DNA from: Oleisolibacter albus
GTDB lineage: Bacteria; Pseudomonadota; Alphaproteobacteria; Azospirillales; Azospirillaceae
NCBI RefSeq assembly: GCF_003336875.1
Contig: NZ_QGNJ01000023.1
Coordinates: 1 to 36,757 of the forward strand
Direction of reading: 5' to 3'
Length of the DNA: 36,757 bases
Of this stretch, positions 8,755-18,213 are shown piece by piece; positions within the stretch are counted from its first letter, which is position 1; each line of letters begins with the position of its first letter. The position numbers and the translations under genes are program-made. The notes beneath the pieces were generated by a model. It ran no database searches. It saw nothing but the letters and a program-made list of their open reading frames with translations, and was not told where the DNA came from.

Positions 8755-10074
8755 ATGCCCGACCAGCATCACCGCACCCGCCTGCGCCTCCGTCTGGCCG
8801 GACTGCGCTCACGCCGGGAGTTGGTGTTCTGGGTGGGATCGGCGCTGGTTGGCTTGGCTGCCGTTCTGTTCGCCCAGGCCTCGGACTTGGCCCAGCATCT
8901 GGCGGCGCAATTGCGGCAGCAGCTGCCGCTGGCACCGCTGCTTCTGCTGCCGGCGGCGTTCGCCCTGGCCGCCGCCATGACGGTACGCTTCTTCCCCGGG
9001 GCCCAGGGCAGCGGCATTCCCCAGGTCATCGCCGCCCGCACCAGCGAGGGCTGGGGCAGCCGTTTCAGCCTGCTGACCCTCAAGGTGGCGACGGGCAAGA
9101 TCCTGGCCACGCTGCTGGTGATGCTGGCCGGCGCCAGCGTCGGCCGCGAGGGGCCGACAGTGCAGATCGCCGCGGCCATCCTGCTGACCGTGGCGCTGCG
9201 GGCCAGACTGCCGGCACAGCCGGGACTGCCGCTGGCCGGCGGGGCCGCCGGCGTGGCTGCCGCCTTCAATACGCCCTTGGCCGGAATCGTCTTCGCCATC
9301 GAGGAACTTGCCCGTTCCTATGAGCAGAAGGCCAGCGGGCTGGTGCTGACGGCCGTCATCATCGCCGGCCTGTGCAGCCTGGCCCTGCAGGGCAATTACG
9401 TCTATTTCGGACGCCATCATCTGGAGCCGCACCTCCATGAATTCCTGGCCCTGCCGCTGGCCGCCATCCTGGGCGGGCTGGTGGGCGGCCTGTTCAGCCG
9501 GGTGGTGCTGTGGAGCGGCGGGGCACCGGCCCGTCTGTTCGGCGGCGCCTTCCGGGGCCGGCCGGTGCTGTGGGCAGCGGCCTGGGGACTGGTCGTGGCT
9601 GTCGCCGGGCTGTTGTCGGGCGGGGAAGCCTTCGGCACCGGCTATGCCCAGTCCAGGGCCGCCATCGAAGGCGGCGACCTGCCACTGCTGTATATGCCGC
9701 TGAAGCTGGTGACCACCATCGGCTCGGCGGCCAGCGGCGTTCCGGGCGGTATCTTCGCCCCGTCCCTGTCGATCGGCGCCGGGGTCGGCGACCTGCTGGC
9801 CCGGCTGCTGCCGGCCTGCGACCGCGGCGTGCTGGTGGTCATGGCCATCGCTGCCTGTTTCGCGGGTGTGGTCCAGGCCCCGATCACCGCCTTTGTCATT
9901 GTCATGGAGATGGTGGACGGCCATGCCCTGCTGATCCCGCTGATGGCCGCGGCGGTGCTGGGGGCGCGGACAGCCCGGCTGATCTGCCCGGAGCCGCTGT
10001 ATCACGGGCTGAGCCGCCGCTTCCTGACACGGCCGGCGCCCGTTCCGGCCCCAATGGAACAGCCCTCGCCCTGA
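8755..10074 (+). CDS. ClC-family chloride/proton antiporter or channel
   Basis: An inner-membrane protein of 439 residues with all three selectivity-filter motifs of the ClC family: GSGIP (residues 85-89), GREGP (130-134, gating Glu132) and GGIFAPSLSIGAGVG in the C-terminal half. The intracellular proton glutamate of bacterial exchangers is conserved in IVFAIEELARSY (Glu184), and a PLY near the C-terminus supplies the inner-gate Tyr. These residues favour a 2Cl-/H+ exchanger over a passive channel. There is no C-terminal CBS domain. The ATG at 8755 is preferred to a GTG at 8716, which would add a short Arg-rich extension; neither has a strong ribosome site. The gene is convergent with the amino-acid permease, with only 11 nt between their stops. 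Confidence 0.92.
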   Translation: MPDQHHRTRLRLRLAGLRSRRELVFWVGSALVGLAAVLFAQASDLAQHLAAQLRQQLPLAPLLLLPAAFALAAAMTVRFFPGAQGSGIPQVIAARTSEGWGSRFSLLTLKVATGKILATLLVMLAGASVGREGPTVQIAAAILLTVALRARLPAQPGLPLAGGAAGVAAAFNTPLAGIVFAIEELARSYEQKASGLVLTAVIIAGLCSLALQGNYVYFGRHHLEPHLHEFLALPLAAILGGLVGGLFSRVVLWSGGAPARLFGGAFRGRPVLWAAAWGLVVAVAGLLSGGEAFGTGYAQSRAAIEGGDLPLLYMPLKLVTTIGSAASGVPGGIFAPSLSIGAGVGDLLARLLPACDRGVLVVMAIAACFAGVVQAPITAFVIVMEMVDGHALLIPLMAAAVLGARTARLICPEPLYHGLSRRFLTRPAPVPAPMEQPSP

Positions 10075-10083
10075 GGCACGGCC

Positions 10084-10103
10084 CGTCAGGCCTTGGCCTG
10101 ACG
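10084..10103. terminator. Inverted repeat at the convergent gene ends
   Basis: CGTCAGGCC, a 2-nt centre, then GGCCTGACG: a perfect 9-bp dyad that includes the stop codon and last codons of the permease and the end of the 11-nt gap after the ClC gene. It may serve as a terminator for one or both genes; the small loop and absence of T residues make this tentative. Confidence 0.35.
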
Positions 10104-11483
10104 CCGGCGCCAGAGGCGGTTGGCGGCATAGACCAGCAGCCCGATCCCGTGCCACAGGGCGAAACGGTCCAGTGTCAGCTGCGGCAGGCTCAACAGCAGA
10201 TAAAGACACCCCGCCGCCGCCAGCGGCGCCAGCAGCCAGGCCAGGGGATAGCGGAATCCACGGCGGGCTGCGGGGTAGCGCCGGCGCAGCACCAGCACCG
10301 TGATCGACACGGCGACGAAGGCGGTCAACGACCCGGCATTGGTCAGCTCGGCGATCTCGCCCAGGGGCAGGAACCCGGCCACCAGCGCCACGGCCAGGGC
10401 CGTCAGCAGGGTGACCAGGCGCGGCACGCCGGCCCGGGGATCCACCCGCGACAGCCGCTCCGGCAGCAGACCGTCGCGGGCGATGGAATAGAGCACCCGC
10501 GTCTGGCCATACATCATGACCAGGATCACCGTGGGCAGGGCCAGCACGGCCGCCAGGGAGATGACCGAGGCCGCCAGCGGATGGCCGATCAGGATCAGGA
10601 TGTCGGCCAGCGGTGCCGCCCGCCCGGCGAACCGGGTGAAGGGCACGGCCCCCACCGCCGCCGCCGAGATCACCATATAGATGACGGTGCAGACGGCGAT
10701 GGAGCCGATGATGCCAATGGCCACGTCGCGCTCCGGCCGCTTGGCTTCCTCGGCCGCGGTGGCGACGGCGTCGAAGCCGAAAAAGGCGAAGAACACCACG
10801 GCGGCGGCCGTCATCACGCCCCGCGTCTCGCCGCCGATCTCCTGGGCGAACAGCCCGTAGGGCGTGAAGGGGGCGAGATTGTCCGTACTGAACACCGCAA
10901 AGGCCAGCAGCGCGAACAGGGCCAGCGCCGACAGCTTCACCACCACCAGCGCCACATTCCAGCGCGCGCTTTCATGCACGCCGCGCATCAGCAGCGCCGC
11001 CACCAGCAGCACGATGCAGACCGCGGGCAGATTGATGATGCCGCCGGCATGGGGGCCGGCGGTCAGGGCCGTGGGCAGCGCCAGCCCCAGATGCCCCAGC
11101 ATGGCGACGATATAACCCGACCAGCCCACCCCCACGGCCGAGCAGGCCACGGCATATTCCAGCACCAGGCTCCAGCCGACGAACCAGGCCACGGCCTCGC
11201 CGAACCCGGTCTGGGCATAGGCGTAGGCCCCGCCGGCATCGGGGATCATGCTGGCCAGCTCGGCATAGGCCAGCGCCGACAGGGCGCAGACGGCGCCGGC
11301 GATGGCGAAGGCCAGGATGATGGCCGGCCCGGCCCGCTCCGCCCCGACACCGATCAGGGTGTAGATGCCGGTGCCGACGATGGCGCCGACACCCAGCGCC
11401 ACCAGATGCGGCCAGCCGAGCCGGCGGTGCAGCCCGGAGGGCGGCTGGGACTGGTCCAGGGGACGCGCCGTGAACAGCGACAT
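10086..11483 (-). CDS. APC-family amino-acid permease (cationic-type, CAT-like)
   Basis: An inner-membrane transporter of 465 residues with about 12 hydrophobic spans. The first span has the APC signature VGAIVGTGIYTLIG, followed by AGPAIILAF and DAGGAYAYAQTGFGEAVAWFVGW; FFAFFGFDAVATAAEEAKRPERDV is typical of the CAT/YfnA-type branch. APC permeases of this kind carry amino acids with protons or by exchange; the substrate cannot be read from the sequence. GGGGGCG lies a few bases before the ATG. The gene stands alone on the minus strand, 361 nt downstream of the glycosyltransferase and convergent with the ClC gene, and has no clear functional partner here. Confidence 0.9.
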   Translation of the reverse strand: MSLFTARPLDQSQPPSGLHRRLGWPHLVALGVGAIVGTGIYTLIGVGAERAGPAIILAFAIAGAVCALSALAYAELASMIPDAGGAYAYAQTGFGEAVAWFVGWSLVLEYAVACSAVGVGWSGYIVAMLGHLGLALPTALTAGPHAGGIINLPAVCIVLLVAALLMRGVHESARWNVALVVVKLSALALFALLAFAVFSTDNLAPFTPYGLFAQEIGGETRGVMTAAAVVFFAFFGFDAVATAAEEAKRPERDVAIGIIGSIAVCTVIYMVISAAAVGAVPFTRFAGRAAPLADILILIGHPLAASVISLAAVLALPTVILVMMYGQTRVLYSIARDGLLPERLSRVDPRAGVPRLVTLLTALAVALVAGFLPLGEIAELTNAGSLTAFVAVSITVLVLRRRYPAARRGFRYPLAWLLAPLAAAGCLYLLLSLPQLTLDRFALWHGIGLLVYAANRLWRRRQAKA

Positions 11484-11844
11484 TCAGCGCCCCCGGAACA
11501 GGCAAGGACAAGCGGACACGGACGACACCTTTGACAGACCCTCTGACGAAACAATCCCCGACAGCGGGGGTGCGGAGGGTGAACCGGTGCGCCGGTCAGA
11601 TCAAGTCCCGGATGGCCGCCCAGACATGCGCGAAATGTCCCATCATCTCAAAGCACTGATAATTTTATTGCGACTACCGGTGGCGGGGCGGAGCGGCCAC
11701 GCATTGCATCTGTCAGGTCCTTGAAGGACACCACCAGCCGCGATATCACAATTTCAGGGTCCGTCGTGCCATGGGGTTTGCGTCGGCCAACGCACCGCCC
11801 ATGGAGGCCCTGCCGGCCCCACCTCAATCTTTCTCAGCGTCCTG
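11484..11844. other. Intergenic region upstream of the permease
   Basis: A 361-nt gap between the glycosyltransferase stop and the permease start, both on the minus strand. It should contain the permease promoter. I see no conserved gene, RNA structure or recognisable operator apart from the inverted repeat at 11839-11856. Confidence 0.4.
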
Positions 11845-11856
11845 CTAGAGCAGGAC
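11839..11856 (-). other. Near-palindrome spanning the glycosyltransferase stop codon
   Basis: GTCCTGCT and AGCAGGAC flank a 2-nt centre, and the TAG stop of the glycosyltransferase lies inside this dyad. It may form a transcript-end hairpin; without a T tract termination is uncertain. Confidence 0.35.
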
Positions 11857-12999
11857 GGCCCCATCGGTATCGGCATAGGAACGCGCCCAGGACGCCGCCG
11901 CCCGCGACAGGGAGGCGATCCGCTCCGGCTGTCGCAGCAGATCAACAACGGCGCGCGCCAGTTCGTCTGTGGTGCCACCCACGATCAGCCCCTGCTCTGC
12001 GGAACACGGAATGCCTTCGGCCCCAACCGGCGTGGTGACAACCGGGACCCCGGCGGACAGGCACTCCAGAACCTTGATCTTGACACCGCCCCCGAATTGC
12101 AGGGGAAGCACGGCCAGATGCAACGACCGCAGGACCTCTCCGGGATCGTCCACGAACCCGGTCACCTCAACCTTCTCCTTTGGGAACTGGCCGAAGGATG
12201 CCGGGGGATGGGCACCCGCGATCTTCACTTTCACAACCGCGCCCTGCGCCTCAATGGCCGGCAACACCGTGTGGACAAGGGTCCTGGCGGCATCGACATT
12301 TTCCATTCTCGAATAGGCCCCCCAAAAACCCAGAATCGGAGTGCCATTGAATTCGGCCGAACGACGAGAATAAATCTTGAAACTGAGCTTGGAGACTCGG
12401 CAGTGTTCTTTCAAGGAGCTATCAAGCTTTTCAAGCAATTCCATATCTTTTTCTGAAGGAATAAATATTCTATCCATACACCCGAACGCCCGCGCCTCCC
12501 ATGTTTTCAGCCGTAGGAATTCGATTTTATAAAAAATCCGCTTCAACCAGTTCTCGGTCTGTGATTTGCGAAAGCTTGTCTGGTGGTAAATATCATGGGC
12601 ATAGGTCGTGAATTCTGCCCCCTCGAACAAATCAGCATAGCTTGCCATGTGATGCCATTCAAAGTGAACCCGATCGAACGAATGTATTGACATCAATTTC
12701 CGAATATATGCGCGGCATTCATGCGATGCGCGCGCAGCTACTGTCATCGGCAAAAATGGATTACGCAGAATCCACGCCATGCGGCGGGGGATATCGACCT
12801 TAAACAGCTTGACGGAAGCACACCGCTCTAACAATGGCTCTACATTCCAGTCCGCCGAAATATTACCGCGGAATCCAACGAAATGAACTTCGTATTTACG
12901 CGTTAGTACGTCCAAATGACGAAAGGCGCAAACATGTCCAGCTTCGGTCGCATTCAGCGATGGCATATGCGCAGACAAAAAAAGTAGCTTTTGCTTCAT
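11845..12999 (-). CDS. Glycosyltransferase (GT4-like, surface polysaccharide)
   Basis: A protein of 384 residues, starting MKQKLLFLSAHMPS at 12999. Open frame continues 60 codons upstream, but that stretch has no family resemblance. The C-terminal half has the nucleotide-sugar-binding signature of GT-B retaining transferases: LHLAVLPLQFGGGVKIKVLECLSAGVPVV, where the Glu of KVLEC fits the conserved acidic position. GT4 enzymes transfer a hexose or similar sugar from a nucleotide donor to a lipid-linked or growing glycan at the inner membrane. The N-terminal half (about 12300-13000) is visibly AT-rich compared with flanking genes, suggesting horizontal transfer. It lies downstream of rmlB-rmlA with a 427-nt gap. 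Donor and acceptor are unknown. Confidence 0.85.
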   Translation of the reverse strand: MKQKLLFLSAHMPSLNATEAGHVCAFRHLDVLTRKYEVHFVGFRGNISADWNVEPLLERCASVKLFKVDIPRRMAWILRNPFLPMTVAARASHECRAYIRKLMSIHSFDRVHFEWHHMASYADLFEGAEFTTYAHDIYHQTSFRKSQTENWLKRIFYKIEFLRLKTWEARAFGCMDRIFIPSEKDMELLEKLDSSLKEHCRVSKLSFKIYSRRSAEFNGTPILGFWGAYSRMENVDAARTLVHTVLPAIEAQGAVVKVKIAGAHPPASFGQFPKEKVEVTGFVDDPGEVLRSLHLAVLPLQFGGGVKIKVLECLSAGVPVVTTPVGAEGIPCSAEQGLIVGGTTDELARAVVDLLRQPERIASLSRAAASWARSYADTDGAVLL

Positions 13000-13426
13000 G
13001 CTAATTCTGCTCTCGCATTCAAAATCACCAAAACGCCCTGAAGAGCAGAGAATCCATTTTCCGCCACTATTTTCAACGCGAATCTGCCCCATCCAAGGCC
13101 CGACCAGCCAACGCCATGACAGGAGCGTCGGATCCGGCATCGCCCTGGAGCCGCCGACTTCCATGCCACGCCTGTCCAAATCGACGGGCGCTTTCGAGCC
13201 CCGCCTACATCGAGCGCATCGCCGCGTTTTCGGAACTCACCGGCAGCCGGCGGCGGCGTGAGATCCGCGCCCCCGGCGCCTTGGATAGCGACGCGGTGCG
13301 GAAGGAGGTCCCGCGCACCATCACGCGCCGGAACTGAATAGTCACGGCCGACGCGGTGAACATCCTGGAGCCGCGGCCAGCACGCATCAGCCCCGGCCCC
13401 CAGCCCCGTCCGCCGCCGGGAAGGCA
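13000..13426. other. Unassigned 427-nt gap in the polysaccharide locus
   Basis: The space between rmlA and the glycosyltransferase, both on the minus strand, has open frames on both strands. The longest are a 144-codon minus frame and a 73-codon plus frame starting at 13116. Neither shows a family motif, a good ribosome site or convincing composition. It may be a decayed gene or inserted sequence; I cannot identify a parent. Confidence 0.4.
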
Positions 13427-14308
13427 TCAATTGGAGAAGACCGGGAGATCCAGCATACGCAACAGATACTGCCCGTATTCAGTTTTCCGCAGCATATCGC
13501 CCGCTTTCTCGACCTGCCCGGAGGAGATCCACCCCTGGTGATACGCGATCTCCTCCGGGCAGGCGATCTGCAGGTTCTGTCGATCCTGTACAGCGCGGAC
13601 GAACTCCCCCGCTTCCAGCAGTGATGCATGCGTGCCGGTGTCGAACCAGCAATAGCCACGGCCCAGACGCACCACCTGACAATCACCCCGCTCCAGATAA
13701 GCGTTGTTGATGCTGGTGATTTCCAGTTCGCCGCGGGCTGACGGCACCACATCCGCGGCGATATCGACTACATCGTTGTCATAGAAATAGAGACCCGTTA
13801 CCGCCCAGTTAGACCGTGGCCGCGCGGGCTTTTCCTCAATGGTGAGGGCTCGCCCCTTGGCATCAAACTCCACCACCCCATAGCGTTCGGGATCACGCAC
13901 GTTATAGGCAAAGATGCAAGCACCCTTCTCCAGGGCGGCAGCCTGCGACACAGCCTGACTGAAGTTATGGCCGTAATAGATGTTGTCACCCAGGACCAAA
14001 GCGCATGTATCTTGGCCGATAAAATCCCGCCCGATGATAAAGGCCTGCGCCAAGCCATCCGGCGACGGTTGAACCGCATAGGATAAATTCAGCCCCCACT
14101 GCCCGCCGTCCCCCAACACCCTTTGGAAGGCCACTTGATCGTGCGGAGTCGTAATCACTAAAATATCCCGAATTCCCGCCAACATCAAAGTAGTCAATGG
14201 AAAATAAATCATTGGCTTATCATAAATCGGGAGCAGCTGCTTGCTGACGCCAATTGTAATTGGATAAAGCCGGGTACCAGATCCACCGGCAAGAATGATA
14301 CCCTTCAT
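13427..14308 (-). CDS. rmlA: Glucose-1-phosphate thymidylyltransferase
   Basis: A protein of 293 residues, the standard RmlA length. It begins [20 protein letters not shown] with the nucleotide-binding GGSGTRL and the [17 protein letters not shown] substrate loop; [11 protein letters not shown] carries the metal-binding Asp, and [17 protein letters not shown] follows. It makes dTDP-glucose from dTTP and glucose-1-phosphate in the cytoplasm. Its ATG is one base after the rmlB stop, so the two are translationally coupled. rmlC and rmlD are not adjacent, so the end product could be dTDP-rhamnose (with rmlCD elsewhere) or another sugar derived from dTDP-4-keto-6-deoxyglucose. Confidence 0.97.
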   Translation of the reverse strand: MKGIILAGGSGTRLYPITIGVSKQLLPIYDKPMIYFPLTTLMLAGIRDILVITTPHDQVAFQRVLGDGGQWGLNLSYAVQPSPDGLAQAFIIGRDFIGQDTCALVLGDNIYYGHNFSQAVSQAAALEKGACIFAYNVRDPERYGVVEFDAKGRALTIEEKPARPRSNWAVTGLYFYDNDVVDIAADVVPSARGELEITSINNAYLERGDCQVVRLGRGYCWFDTGTHASLLEAGEFVRAVQDRQNLQIACPEEIAYHQGWISSGQVEKAGDMLRKTEYGQYLLRMLDLPVFSN

Positions 14309-14309
14309 T

Positions 14310-15389
14310 TCAGTTATCCTTTTTATCTTGCCGCTTTTCCAAGCCCAATCGATCGGCGCGGTACCCCCCGCTCAGGATCGCCTCCCACCATCCACGGTTT
14401 TCCAGATACCAGCGCACGGTCTCGCGCAGCCCGGTCTCAAACGTGTGGCGCGGACGCCATCCCAGATCCCGACCGATTTTGGCGGCATCAATGGCATAAC
14501 GCCGATCATGCCCAGGGCGATCCGTCACAAAGCGGATCAGTGACCGGCGGGGCGACTGGAGCGGGCCAGCCAACTCATCCAGCAGATCACAAATGCCATG
14601 AACGACCTCGAGATTGCTCTTCTCGTTATGACCGCCAATATTGTAGCGAGCACCTGGAGCCGCGGCGTCCAGCACCAGCCGCAGCGCAGCCGCATGATCC
14701 TCCACATGCAGCCAGTCTCGGATATTATCTCCCGCACCATAGACCGGAAGATTTTCACCCTTAAGGCCCTTTAGCACCATCACCGGAATCAGCTTTTCCG
14801 GAAACTGGTAGGGGCCATAGTTGTTCGAGCAGTTGGTCATAACCACCGGGAGACCAAAGGTCTCTTGCCAAGCCCGCACCAGATGATCAGATCCGGCCTT
14901 GGTCGCAGAATAGGGGGAATTGGGAGCGTAGGGCGTATCTTCGGTAAAAGAGCCGGCATCCCCCAGGGACCCGAACACCTCATCGGTGGAGACATGGTGG
15001 AACCTGAACCCCTCCTTCTTTGCCCCGTCCGGCAGGGTTCGCCAGTACGCCAGGGCTTCCTGGAGCAGGGTGAACGTGCCGACAACGTTGGTCTGGACAA
15101 AGGCGCCCGGCCCGTCAATCGAGCGGTCAACATGGGATTCCGCCGCCAGATGCATGATCGCATCCGGCTGCTGTTCGGCCAGGACCCGCCGGACTTCCAT
15201 CGCATCGCAGATATCAACCCGCTCCAGACGATGGCGTGGGTGCGTGTCATAGCCAGGAATTGAAGACAGGTTCGCCGCATAAGTGAGCTTATCGAGCGTC
15301 ACGATGCGAAAATCAGTTTCCGACAAATACTGACGCACCACCGCCGAGCCGATAAACCCGGCGCCCCCAGTTACAATAATCGTCCGCAT
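14310..15389 (-). CDS. rmlB: dTDP-glucose 4,6-dehydratase
   Basis: An extended short-chain dehydrogenase of 359 residues. The NAD-binding [14 protein letters not shown] is at residues 7-20, the catalytic [10 protein letters not shown] supplies the Thr-Asp-Glu triad, and [15 protein letters not shown] supplies the Tyr-x-x-x-Lys pair. [14 protein letters not shown] and [13 protein letters not shown] are RmlB-specific. It converts dTDP-glucose to dTDP-4-keto-6-deoxyglucose. GAGGGGG precedes the ATG at a good distance. It is first in an rmlB-rmlA pair and divergent from the O-antigen ligase gene, consistent with a role in O-antigen or exopolysaccharide precursor supply. Confidence 0.97.
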   Translation of the reverse strand: MRTIIVTGGAGFIGSAVVRQYLSETDFRIVTLDKLTYAANLSSIPGYDTHPRHRLERVDICDAMEVRRVLAEQQPDAIMHLAAESHVDRSIDGPGAFVQTNVVGTFTLLQEALAYWRTLPDGAKKEGFRFHHVSTDEVFGSLGDAGSFTEDTPYAPNSPYSATKAGSDHLVRAWQETFGLPVVMTNCSNNYGPYQFPEKLIPVMVLKGLKGENLPVYGAGDNIRDWLHVEDHAAALRLVLDAAAPGARYNIGGHNEKSNLEVVHGICDLLDELAGPLQSPRRSLIRFVTDRPGHDRRYAIDAAKIGRDLGWRPRHTFETGLRETVRWYLENRGWWEAILSGGYRADRLGLEKRQDKKDN

Positions 15390-15760
15390 CCAAACGACCC
15401 CCTCTCAGTCCCCGTCCGCCGCTTACAGCACAAGCATGCGTACATGTCGACGTCGATTATAGCCAGTCCCCCGGAGTGTCCAGAGACCACATGTCGAAAC
15501 AGCCCTTCCCCTGGAGAATCGGCGGCCTGGGGAAACCTTGCCTGGGCATTTCTGCCCCCCCAACCCGACGATTTTCATTCGGCCTGGTGGCGCCAGACAG
15601 GCGTCACTGCTCCATCCATATACACTGCGCACGGGGCCCTGCGAAGCCATTCCCTGAATTGACCTGACGAGGTTTGGCTTGCCCTGCCAAGCCGGGTTCC
15701 CGTACATAACTGCCCTGGCCAAACCGGTCGAAAGCCATTCCCAAGGGCGGAAACCCGAGA
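15390..15760. promoter_or_regulatory. Divergent promoter region of the polysaccharide locus
   Basis: This 371-nt gap separates rmlBA (minus) from the O-antigen ligase gene (plus) and must contain both promoters. I see no JUMPstart-like element, strong hairpin or recognisable operator in it. Confidence 0.45.
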
Positions 15761-17017
15761 ATGTCATTGAGCACCGCATCCTATCAGGCTGACGCACAGA
15801 TCTCGCACAAGGCGTCGCCGGGAAGCGTCGGCTTTACGGTATTTTTCTTCTTTTCCTTTTTGACCTTGTGTACTCGAGGCGTTTTTGAAGTGGCGGCGGG
15901 GAAGATTGTCGGGTACGGAACACAGTTTGCGCTGTGGACCATATTCACCCTGTCGCTTTTGCTTTTTTTTAAAGTAAAAACGACACCTCACCTTCGATAT
16001 AGCGTTGTATTTACGTGCATATTTGGAATATCATCTCTAATATCAGCAATACTCACAATGGAAAGAGATGGGTTTGTTTTTGGAATAGTTGGAAGTTTAA
16101 TTAATATTTATATTCTTTATTTGTTTATTGTCGGTTGTGGATTTGAAATTTATGCGATATCGGCACGCAGAATCCTTCTTGTTCTGGCGTTTGCCGGCAT
16201 CGGCATGACGGCAGTGGCACTGCTGCAGTTGGTCGGCATCGCAACCCTGCCCGGACAGTCCATGTTCCGACCACCCTCGACGACGGGCAGCTATCTGCAT
16301 TTCCCCTTGCTGGTGATCATCATTGCCGGATGTCTGGCGCAGGGGGCCATATCGCTGCGCAGCCCCCTTTATTTTCTGGTTGCCCTGTTCTGCATTGTCG
16401 GACTGGCCGTCAGCGGCTCACGTTCCGGGGCAGTCGTGCTGCTGGGAACCATCGGCTTTTATTCGATGATGCAGTTTTTTCGACTGTCCTGGCGCCTGCG
16501 CGTACGCTTCCTGCTCGGCTGGTGCCTGTGCATAACCGTCGCCGCCATTGTCCTTGCGACACTGTACAATGAGTCGGAAAGCCTTCAACGCATAGCCCAG
16601 TTCGGCAGCCTCCAGGAAAGCGGAAACTCTTCAAGAATTGAAACCTGGACCTGGGTAATAAATCACTGGCTGGATACGCAGTTCTTCTTTGGAGAATACA
16701 CAGGACAAGTCGGCAATGCCGTCGGCAACCTATCCGATGGAGACCAAAGGGTCGCAGAATCCGGCGTCCTTCAGCAGCTTATCAATTTTGGCATTTTTGG
16801 AATGCTGTCTTTTTATATGACTATATTTGCAGTATACCCAAGCCTTAGCAAAAACCACCTGATACTTCGCTCCTTGTATATTTCAGCACTGATCCAGACG
16901 TGTTTCTATCAATCCACAGAGGTCTTCCCCTATATGGCGCTCCTTGCTTTTTTACCGATCTTCTCAAGAGCGCTGGCGCGGGACGTCGAATCAAAGCAGC
17001 GACCGAAAGCCCCTTGA
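15761..17017 (+). CDS. O-antigen ligase / polymerase family membrane protein (Wzy/WaaL-like)
   Basis: An inner-membrane protein of 418 residues with roughly ten to twelve hydrophobic spans and a large external loop between about residues 280 and 335. The SGSRSGAVVLLGTIG segment (about residues 223-237) is the conserved motif of the O-antigen ligase (Wzy_C) domain. Members either polymerise repeat units or ligate the finished glycan to lipid A-core or another acceptor; sequence alone does not separate these roles. Codon use is uneven: the first 130 codons, especially 15960-16160, are AT-rich, while the central part is GC-rich like the chromosome. That is a mosaic pattern often seen in transferred polysaccharide genes. 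It is followed 171 nt later by an epimerase gene. Confidence 0.88.
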   Translation: MSLSTASYQADAQISHKASPGSVGFTVFFFFSFLTLCTRGVFEVAAGKIVGYGTQFALWTIFTLSLLLFFKVKTTPHLRYSVVFTCIFGISSLISAILTMERDGFVFGIVGSLINIYILYLFIVGCGFEIYAISARRILLVLAFAGIGMTAVALLQLVGIATLPGQSMFRPPSTTGSYLHFPLLVIIIAGCLAQGAISLRSPLYFLVALFCIVGLAVSGSRSGAVVLLGTIGFYSMMQFFRLSWRLRVRFLLGWCLCITVAAIVLATLYNESESLQRIAQFGSLQESGNSSRIETWTWVINHWLDTQFFFGEYTGQVGNAVGNLSDGDQRVAESGVLQQLINFGIFGMLSFYMTIFAVYPSLSKNHLILRSLYISALIQTCFYQSTEVFPYMALLAFLPIFSRALARDVESKQRPKAP

Positions 17018-17188
17018 CGGGATTGTGGCCGGGATCCACAGAAGGGCTGGCATTCGGCTGCGGCTGATCCATGCAGAGGACGCTTTACCATCTATAGCGT
17101 TCCGGCGGGGAAGTGGCATGCGCAGTCCAAGTTCATGAACTCTGCGAAGCGAGACGGGCTTCCAGTCCCGGCAACAAGAGGAATTGCA

Positions 17189-18127
17189 ATGTCCGAACGT
17201 ATTCTGGTTACTGGTGGGGCCGGCTATCTCGGCTCGGTTCTGGTTCCCCAATTGCTGGCTGCCGGCAAGAGCGTGACCGTCCTCGACCGCTTCCCTGACG
17301 GCCTGCCCCATCTGGCGCCTTGCTGCGCCTATGAGGGGTTCGAGGTTGTGAAAGGCGATGCTCGTGACGAGCGGATCCTCAAAGATCTGGTGGCCAAGGC
17401 TGATGCGGTGATCCCCTTGGCGGCCCTGGTCGGGGCCCCGCTGTGCGCCCAGGATGCCATTGGTGCCACCACCATCAATCGCGATGCCATCATCACCCTG
17501 GTCCGTCTGCTGAGCAAGAATCAGAAGATCGTCTATCCGACCACCAACAGCGGCTACGGTATCGGCGAGAAGGGCAAGTTCTGCGACGAGACCACTCCGT
17601 TGCGGCCCATCTCGATGTACGGCACCACCAAGTGTGACGCAGAAAAGGCGGTGCTGGATTCCGGAAACGGCATCACAACACGCTTGGCCACGGTCTTCGG
17701 CGTTTCCCCGCGCATGCGTGTCGATCTGCTGGTGAATGACTTCACCTACCGGGCAGCCACCGACCGGGCGGTCCTCCTGTTCGAAGGCCATTTCAAGCGG
17801 AACTACATCCATGTCCGTGACGTGGCCAAGGCCTTCATGCATGCCCTGGACAATTACGAACGGATGAACGGCGAGCCGTACAATGTCGGCCTTTCCGACG
17901 CCAACCTGTCGAAGATCGAGCTTTGTGAAAAGATCCGCGAGCATGTGCCGTCCTTCGTATTCGTGGAAGCCCCGGTGGGCGAGGATCCGGACAAGCGGGA
18001 TTACATCGTCTCGAATGCCAAGCTTGAGGCGACCGGCTTCAAGCCCGACTGGAGCCTTGACCGCGGCATCACCGAGTTGCTGAAGGTCTATCAGATGATC
18101 AACAACCGGCGCTTCAGCAACGTCTGA
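17189..18127 (+). CDS. NAD-dependent nucleotide-sugar epimerase/dehydratase
   Basis: An extended SDR protein of 312 residues. ILVTGGAGYLGSVLVPQLLA near the N-terminus is the NAD-binding fold, and MYGTTKCDAEKAV carries the catalytic Tyr and Lys. FKRNYIHVRDVAKAFMHAL and PYNVGLSDANLSK are typical of nucleotide-sugar epimerases and reductases. The start at 17189 has AGAGGA seven bases upstream; an earlier ATG at 17135 lies in a 12-bp palindrome (AGTTCATGAACT, 17131-17142) and is unlikely. The gene is followed by a fused nucleotidyltransferase/heptose phosphatase, so its substrate may be an NDP-heptose or NDP-hexose. The precise reaction cannot be told from the sequence. Confidence 0.88.
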   Translation: MSERILVTGGAGYLGSVLVPQLLAAGKSVTVLDRFPDGLPHLAPCCAYEGFEVVKGDARDERILKDLVAKADAVIPLAALVGAPLCAQDAIGATTINRDAIITLVRLLSKNQKIVYPTTNSGYGIGEKGKFCDETTPLRPISMYGTTKCDAEKAVLDSGNGITTRLATVFGVSPRMRVDLLVNDFTYRAATDRAVLLFEGHFKRNYIHVRDVAKAFMHALDNYERMNGEPYNVGLSDANLSKIELCEKIREHVPSFVFVEAPVGEDPDKRDYIVSNAKLEATGFKPDWSLDRGITELLKVYQMINNRRFSNV

Positions 18128-18138
18128 CCCTCAGATAC

Positions 18139-18167
18139 GGACCGGCCCGGCGACTCCGGGCCGGTCC
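18139..18167 (+). terminator. Hairpin terminator candidate after the epimerase gene
   Basis: A perfect 12-bp stem (GGACCGGCCCGG / CCGGGCCGGTCC) with a 5-nt loop starts 12 nt after the epimerase stop. Only two T residues follow, so it may attenuate rather than end transcription into the fused heptose gene 47 nt further on. Confidence 0.6.
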
Positions 18168-18213
18168 TTGATGAGGACTCCCCGCCCCTTCCGACGTCTG
18201 CCCAGGCTCTTCC

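Noticed and set aside
9510-11534. Long plus-strand frame overlapping the ClC and permease genes
   Set aside because: It crosses two well-supported genes on opposite strands and is low-complexity Gly/Arg/Gln-rich, so it is a composition artefact.
12996-13430. 144-codon minus-strand frame between rmlA and the glycosyltransferase
   Set aside because: It has no motif and no ribosome site, and is Arg/Gly-rich; listed only as an unassigned gap.
17131-17142. Palindrome AGTTCATGAACT before the epimerase gene
   Set aside because: Twelve bases of symmetry are expected by chance at times in a window this long, and no second copy or spacing pattern supports an operator.
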